Positions 34,272 through 37,831 of a stretch of DNA of 37,831 nucleotides are shown piece by piece. The stretch spans positions 1 to 37,831 of the forward strand of contig JAOAHH010000162.1 of the NCBI GenBank assembly GCA_026415325.1, written 5' to 3'. Within the stretch, counting starts at the first letter, position 1. Each line of letters starts with the position of its first letter. Below the pieces are notes generated by a model. The model saw nothing but the letters and a program-made list of their open reading frames with translations, made no database searches and was not told the origin of the DNA. The position numbers were made by a program, and so were the translations under genes. The stretch comes from Thermodesulfobacteriota bacterium. Its GTDB lineage: Bacteria > Desulfobacterota > WTBG01 > CAIYCZ01 > CAIRTM01.

Positions 34272-35318
34272 ATGGTTCAAGGCTCACCGTTCACCGTTCA
34301 AAAGCTCTTCATGCCCGGCACGGGCCCGAGATGGCTGCCGTATGGTGTGCTCATCCTCATAGTTGCTGCAGCGCCGCTCGTATTTTCCGGCAGGATGTCC
34401 TACTACCTCTCAATACTCTCTCTTGCTGGCATCTATGCTGTTGTGGTGATCGGGCTGAACATGCTGATGGGATATGCAGGGCAGATTTCCCTTGGCCATG
34501 CGGCCTTTTTTGCAATCGGTGCCTATACTTCGGGGATCCTTTCGACGCGCTATGGCCTGTCGCCGATCCTCTGTGCGCTTCCTGCAGTTGCCGCTGCAGG
34601 AAGTGTTGCGGTGCTGATCGGCATCCCCACCTTAAAACTCAAAGAGCACTATCTTGCCATGGCAACGCTCGGCTTTGGTATTATCATGTATACCATCCTG
34701 AGGGCGGATCCGGGTAGCATGACTGGCGGGATTCAAGGCATGCCAAACATCCCGCCGTTGCAGATACTGGGGCATGCTGCAGACTCGGATAGAGCACAAT
34801 ATACCATTGTGTGGAGCACCGTCATTCTCGTCTTTCTTTTTAGCACCAACATCCTCGAATCACGGTTTGGCCGCGCACTCATGGCAATCCATAAAAGCGA
34901 AGTCTGCGCAGCAGTACTCGGCATTAATGTGTTTGGCCATAAACTCCAGGTCTTTGTGCTCAGTGCCTTATATGCAGGGTTTGCCGGTTTCCTCTATGCC
35001 CACTGTTCACCGCTGAAATACCTCAACCCCGATGACGTCGCCCATGTTATCTTATCGATCAAATTCGTGACGATGGTCGTTATTGGCGGCATGGGCAACC
35101 GCTGGGGCGCACTGTGCGGTGCTGTAGGACTCACCGTGCTCCCCGAAGTGCTGCGCCTTATGAGCAGTCTCCTCCACGGAATCAGCTCAACAGACATTGA
35201 AATGGCGTGTTACGGCCTTATCCTGATTATGGTTATGATCCTCTCCACCCGCACCCGGAAGCGGCTTTTGCCTATTCCGGCAGAAAACACACTGACCCAA
35301 CATCCGATACGCCAATAA
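34272..35318 (+). CDS. livM: Branched-chain amino-acid ABC transporter permease LivM
   Basis: A 348-residue permease with a longer N-terminus than LivH. Signatures are VVIGLNMLMGYAGQISLGHAAF, IPTLKLKEHYLAMATLGFG, and MVVIGGMGNRWGALCGAVGL, followed by a polar tail. It partners LivH in the membrane. AGAGGA precedes the ATG. The next gene, livG, begins 11 nt after its stop. Confidence 0.93.
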   Translation: MVQGSPFTVQKLFMPGTGPRWLPYGVLILIVAAAPLVFSGRMSYYLSILSLAGIYAVVVIGLNMLMGYAGQISLGHAAFFAIGAYTSGILSTRYGLSPILCALPAVAAAGSVAVLIGIPTLKLKEHYLAMATLGFGIIMYTILRADPGSMTGGIQGMPNIPPLQILGHAADSDRAQYTIVWSTVILVFLFSTNILESRFGRALMAIHKSEVCAAVLGINVFGHKLQVFVLSALYAGFAGFLYAHCSPLKYLNPDDVAHVILSIKFVTMVVIGGMGNRWGALCGAVGLTVLPEVLRLMSSLLHGISSTDIEMACYGLILIMVMILSTRTRKRLLPIPAENTLTQHPIRQ

Positions 35319-35329
35319 AAGCTCACGCC

Positions 35330-36088
35330 ATGGCACTGCTTGTGGTCAGCAATCTTACCAAAAACTTTGACGGTATTACCGCAGTGAGCAAGGTGAGTTT
35401 TTCTGTTGCGCAGTCAGAAATTTTTGCCATCATCGGCCCAAACGGAGCCGGGAAGACGACCACCTTTAATCTTGTAAGTGGTGTGCTGGCGCCTGATTGC
35501 GGTGAAATCTTTTTTCGCGGTGAACGCATCAGCGGCTTAAAGCCCCATGAGATTGCGCTGCGGGGCATGGTGCGCACGTTTCAAACCATCAGTCTGTTTG
35601 ACACGATGACCGTGCTAGATAATGTAAAAGTCGGGTGCCACGGTCAGGCGCGAACACATATTTTTTCTGCAGCATTCCGTACCCGCGCTTTTTTTGAAGA
35701 AGAGGTGCGCATGACGCGCACCGCGCTCGAAACCTTACGTCTGCTTGGCCTTGAACGTCGTGCCCACGAAATGGTGGGGAATCTGCCGTTCGGACAGCAG
35801 CGGCTGGTGGATATTGCGCGGGCGCTTGCCGGTGAGCCGGTGCTGTTGCTGCTTGATGAACCAGCGGCAGGGATGAACGCCCGGGAGCGTTCAGAGCTCA
35901 TGGCCATCATCCGAACGCTGAAACAGCGCGGTATGACCATTGTGCTGATCGAACACGACATGGATCTTATCATGGAGATCGCGGAACGGATCATCGTGCT
36001 CGACCACGGTGAAAAAATCGCCGAAGGAAAGCCTGAGGAAATTCAGCGCAACCCTGACGTCATCGCTGCGTATCTTGGGGAGGCATAA
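35330..36088 (+). CDS. livG: Branched-chain amino-acid ABC transporter ATPase LivG
   Basis: A 252-residue ABC ATPase. Walker A is IGPNGAGKTTTFNLVSG, the Q-loop is VRTFQTISLFDTMTV, the signature is LPFGQQRLVDIARAL (LivG-type variant of LSGGQ), Walker B is LLLLDEPAAGMN, and the H-loop is LIEHDMDLIME. The C-terminal IQRNPDVIAAYLGEA is the usual LivG ending. ATG 35330 gives the standard start MALLVVSNLTKNFDG, though without a clear SD. The second ATPase LivF normally follows but does not here; the next gene is on the other strand. Confidence 0.95.
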   Translation: MALLVVSNLTKNFDGITAVSKVSFSVAQSEIFAIIGPNGAGKTTTFNLVSGVLAPDCGEIFFRGERISGLKPHEIALRGMVRTFQTISLFDTMTVLDNVKVGCHGQARTHIFSAAFRTRAFFEEEVRMTRTALETLRLLGLERRAHEMVGNLPFGQQRLVDIARALAGEPVLLLLDEPAAGMNARERSELMAIIRTLKQRGMTIVLIEHDMDLIMEIAERIIVLDHGEKIAEGKPEEIQRNPDVIAAYLGEA

Positions 36089-36091
36089 CGG

Positions 36092-36125
36092 TTATATGTC
36101 TTCCTGGATTATATGTCTTCCTGAA
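36092..36125 (+). repeat. 17-bp tandem duplication
   Basis: TTATATGTCTTCCTGGA (36092-36108) is followed directly by TTATATGTCTTCCTGAA (36109-36125), differing at one base. It lies 3 nt after the livG stop, in non-coding sequence. Confidence 0.85.
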
Positions 36126-36221
36126 CTATCACATCGGTTTTAAAAACGCCATTCAACATCCACAATCGATGCACCTGATCGGAGGATTCATTCTGCAGCA
36201 CCGTTACCCATAATGAACAGA

Positions 36222-36246
36222 CCCCCTTTGGAAAAGGGGGCTTTCT
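36222..36246 (+). terminator. Factor-independent terminator after livG, possibly bidirectional
   Basis: A perfect 8-bp stem CCCCCTTT / AAAGGGGG with loop GGA (36222-36240) is followed by CTTTCT. It lies between the convergent livG and flavodoxin genes. The stem is very stable; the T-run is short on both strands. Confidence 0.65.
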
Positions 36247-36258
36247 ATATCCTTCCTT

Positions 36259-36918
36259 CTATTGTGTGCCCTGGGACTGTAAAGGGGGAACGCTCACAAG
36301 TGCAGCAATCTGATCCGCCCATTGGGCGATTTTCTGCCAGTCGCGCGAATCATTGTCATAGTAGCCAAACGCCTTCATAATAATCCGTTCAAAAAGGGTA
36401 AAATCGCTGAAATCAACTTTGCCGCCGAAGTTTCCGATCGGCTCAAGCGGCTTGATATCAGGGTAAGCATCAAGTACGGGCTGCACGTAATACTGCAAGG
36501 CAATCTGTTCTTTTTCCGGAGAGGCATAGCCTTCGCGCAGCAGGTTGCTGGCGATAAAATAGGCAACCGTTTTTCCCGCAAGCGTTTGCTCGTGCTTTTT
36601 GAGAAATGCCTGTGCTGCCGGCAGCCACACGCCGTAATAGATAGGACTGCCTACAATCACCACATCATAGGAGCTTATATCTTCAAGATCTTCGTTGTCG
36701 GCGCGAAACACACTGACGTCAAAACCGCGGGCGCACAAGACAAGTCCGATCAAGGCTGCAATATCGGCGGTCGAGTTGTACTTGGTGTCGTAGGCGACCA
36801 ACACATGTGCCCCTTGCCCGCCGCATACAAACGCTGAAGCGCCTGCTGGTGCAAACAGAAAGATAGAAACGACGAGTGCACACAGTACCCCACTGCTATC
36901 GGAATGTTGTAATGCCAT
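36259..36918 (-). CDS. Exported flavodoxin-domain protein
   Basis: A 219-residue protein. The first ~30 residues (VLCALVVSIFLFAPAGASAF) form a Sec signal peptide ending in an ASA-F cleavage site. The remainder is a flavodoxin_5/HemG-like fold: VLVAYDTKYNSTADIA supplies the FMN phosphate loop, VVIVGSPIYYGVW the second FMN loop, and GKTVAYFIASNLL a central strand. GAGGAGG at 5 nt sets the start. Flavodoxins are normally cytoplasmic, so a secreted form is unusual; it could shuttle electrons at the periplasm or be anchored by an uncleaved leader. It shares a divergent promoter region with the lipoprotein gene. Confidence 0.88.
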   Translation of the reverse strand: MALQHSDSSGVLCALVVSIFLFAPAGASAFVCGGQGAHVLVAYDTKYNSTADIAALIGLVLCARGFDVSVFRADNEDLEDISSYDVVIVGSPIYYGVWLPAAQAFLKKHEQTLAGKTVAYFIASNLLREGYASPEKEQIALQYYVQPVLDAYPDIKPLEPIGNFGGKVDFSDFTLFERIIMKAFGYYDNDSRDWQKIAQWADQIAALVSVPPLQSQGTQ

Positions 36919-36943
36919 GGATCCTCCTCATCTGTTTGCTTTC

Positions 36944-37004
36944 TTGACTTACAATTTGATACAAAGTATACACCATGAAAAAAATGCACAATACATTTTT
37001 CATG
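36944..37004 (+). promoter_or_regulatory. Divergent promoter region with inverted repeat
   Basis: On the plus strand TTGACT (36944-36949) and TATACA (36967-36972) are 17 bp apart. On the minus strand TATACT (36966-36971) can serve as the -10 for the flavodoxin gene. Immediately downstream of the plus -10, CATGAAAAA (36974-36982) and TTTTTCATG (36996-37004) form a 9-bp inverted repeat, a candidate operator or 5'-leader hairpin. Confidence 0.5.
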
Positions 37005-37022
37005 CTGTACAAAGGAGGCCCC

Positions 37023-37831
37023 ATGCAATTTCATACGAGCATCGCCGCATGGTGTATGGTTGTCCTTATGTCGTGCAGCCCTCCTACTCCTAATTACGGT
37101 GATCAAACTCTCAGCAATATGCGGGAGTTTCTCAAAAACAGGTTTGAAAAACTTCCCGGATCGCTCCTGCGGCCGGTATTTGCCTCGTTTGACGACTATA
37201 CCGTACGGCTTGGGGTCTCCAAGCTCAAGGTGATCCTTGCAGCCTACGAGGGCATTAGCCTCGTCAATGCCTGCATCAGCCAGTTTGAAATCACCCCCGA
37301 CTCAGGCAGATACATGGACTGCACATTTGTTATCAGACCGAATGCCGATCTGCGGGCACCTATTATGCACGGAGACGCCCTGTCAACCTCTTTTAGCATG
37401 GACATCTATAACGTCAATCCTACAAGCGTCAGTGTGGATGTTTTTCTGGGCGACCGCATCGACAAAATAAACCGAGGGCTTGTCCGTGCCCTGCCGTATC
37501 AGCGGAAACCGATTGAAGAGGGAGGGAATCGCGGAAAATACACGCCCCATCTTGACCCGTACAAAAGCGCATACCGGATTGAAATTGAAAAGCCTGACAC
37601 CGATGACCCCGAGACACTAAGGATTTACTGGGATACTGTATACGAGGTGATGACTTTGTATGTCAATGCGTTTTTAGAAAGCCTTGCCGTCCTGCAACCA
37701 GAGGATAACGAAACCTTGATTCAAGGAAACATGAACGGAATCGACACGTTTATCACAACGATATGGGAAAACGATATTGTGGTGCCTATGGGGAAGCTGA
37801 TGTTCAAGGAGGATATGGAGCTTTACTTCTT
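37023..37831 (+). CDS. Lipoprotein of unknown function (3' truncated by window end)
   Basis: The frame is open from ATG 37023 to the last base (269 complete codons and part of the next), so the gene continues outside. AAAGGAGG precedes it. The N-terminus ends in a lipobox VLMSC with Cys at residue 18, followed by SPPTPN, so it should be a lipid-anchored exported protein. Later segments include LRAPIMHGDALSTSFSMDIY, KINRGLVRALPYQRKP and KYTPHLDPYKSAYRIEIEKP. I do not recognise the family. It is divergent from the exported flavodoxin and shares its promoter region, so a functional link is possible but only inferred. Confidence 0.8.
   Translation, partial: MQFHTSIAAWCMVVLMSCSPPTPNYGDQTLSNMREFLKNRFEKLPGSLLRPVFASFDDYTVRLGVSKLKVILAAYEGISLVNACISQFEITPDSGRYMDCTFVIRPNADLRAPIMHGDALSTSFSMDIYNVNPTSVSVDVFLGDRIDKINRGLVRALPYQRKPIEEGGNRGKYTPHLDPYKSAYRIEIEKPDTDDPETLRIYWDTVYEVMTLYVNAFLESLAVLQPEDNETLIQGNMNGIDTFITTIWENDIVVPMGKLMFKEDMELYF

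Noticed and set aside
1-37831. CRISPR arrays, transposases, integrases, phage genes or toxin-antitoxin pairs.
   Set aside because: I found no regularly spaced repeats, no recombinase motifs and no such gene products on either strand.

Overview
The window reads as a chromosomal segment from a Gram-negative, anaerobic or microaerophilic bacterium. It contains no phage, insertion sequence, CRISPR array or rRNA. Genes use ATG, GTG and Shine-Dalgarno (SD) sites of the AGGAGG type, with the standard code and moderate GC. Pointers to lifestyle and lineage are: an oxygen-sensitive class III ribonucleotide reductase, a Mo/W oxidoreductase with a ferredoxin-like partner, a membrane polyferredoxin, type IV pilus motor genes, an exosortase-associated TIGR04073-like protein, and an EF-G that resembles the spirochaete/planctomycete/delta-proteobacterial (spdEFG1) and mitochondrial EFG1 type. 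These fit a deep-branching didermal lineage (PVC/Omnitrophota-like, spirochaete-like or delta-proteobacterial), but I cannot fix the phylum from sequence reading alone.

Layout. 1-2098 (+): the end of a cell-surface sugar locus, with a 5'-truncated FAD-dependent UDP-galactopyranose mutase/amine-oxidase-like protein and a family 2 glycosyltransferase. 2154-3467 (-): a SpoU/TrmH RNA methyltransferase and a stand-alone cyclic-nucleotide-binding protein, divergent from a methylmalonyl-CoA epimerase-like VOC protein (3624-4067 +). 4250-4660 (+): an FmdB-type zinc ribbon protein behind a strong promoter. 4665-13583 (-): a long co-directional run in the order lon, thiL, larB, small unknown gene, RNase G, DmsA-like catalytic subunit, DmsB-like four-cluster ferredoxin. 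13793-18182 (+): a metallo-beta-lactamase-fold hydrolase, tRNA-Thr(CGU), then nrdD, a glutaredoxin-like gene and nrdG behind a promoter carrying two NrdR-box-like sites 32 bp apart, then a small lipoprotein-like gene. 18333-25826 (-): TIGR04073-like protein, YgiQ-type radical SAM protein, a RecA/KaiC-like ATPase fused to a SLOG-like domain, EF-G, and bioA. 25946-26524 (+): YIP1-type membrane protein. 26556-27557 (-): flippase-like membrane protein. 27797-33297 (+): pilB, pilC, a Tat-exported DUF362 protein and a membrane polyferredoxin. 33402-36088 (+): livH, livM, livG of a branched-chain amino-acid-type ABC importer without livF or a binding protein. 36259-36918 (-): an exported flavodoxin. 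37023 to the window end (+): a truncated lipoprotein of unknown function.

How they work together. NrdD, the glutaredoxin-like protein and NrdG form one deoxynucleotide-synthesis unit, probably with a protein reductant and NrdR control. The DmsAB-like pair, the DUF362/polyferredoxin pair and the exported flavodoxin all point to an electron-transfer-rich anaerobic metabolism. The most unusual single protein is the ATPase-SLOG fusion at 20829-22130. The largest intergenic gap is about 240 bp, so no long stretch lacks a gene.
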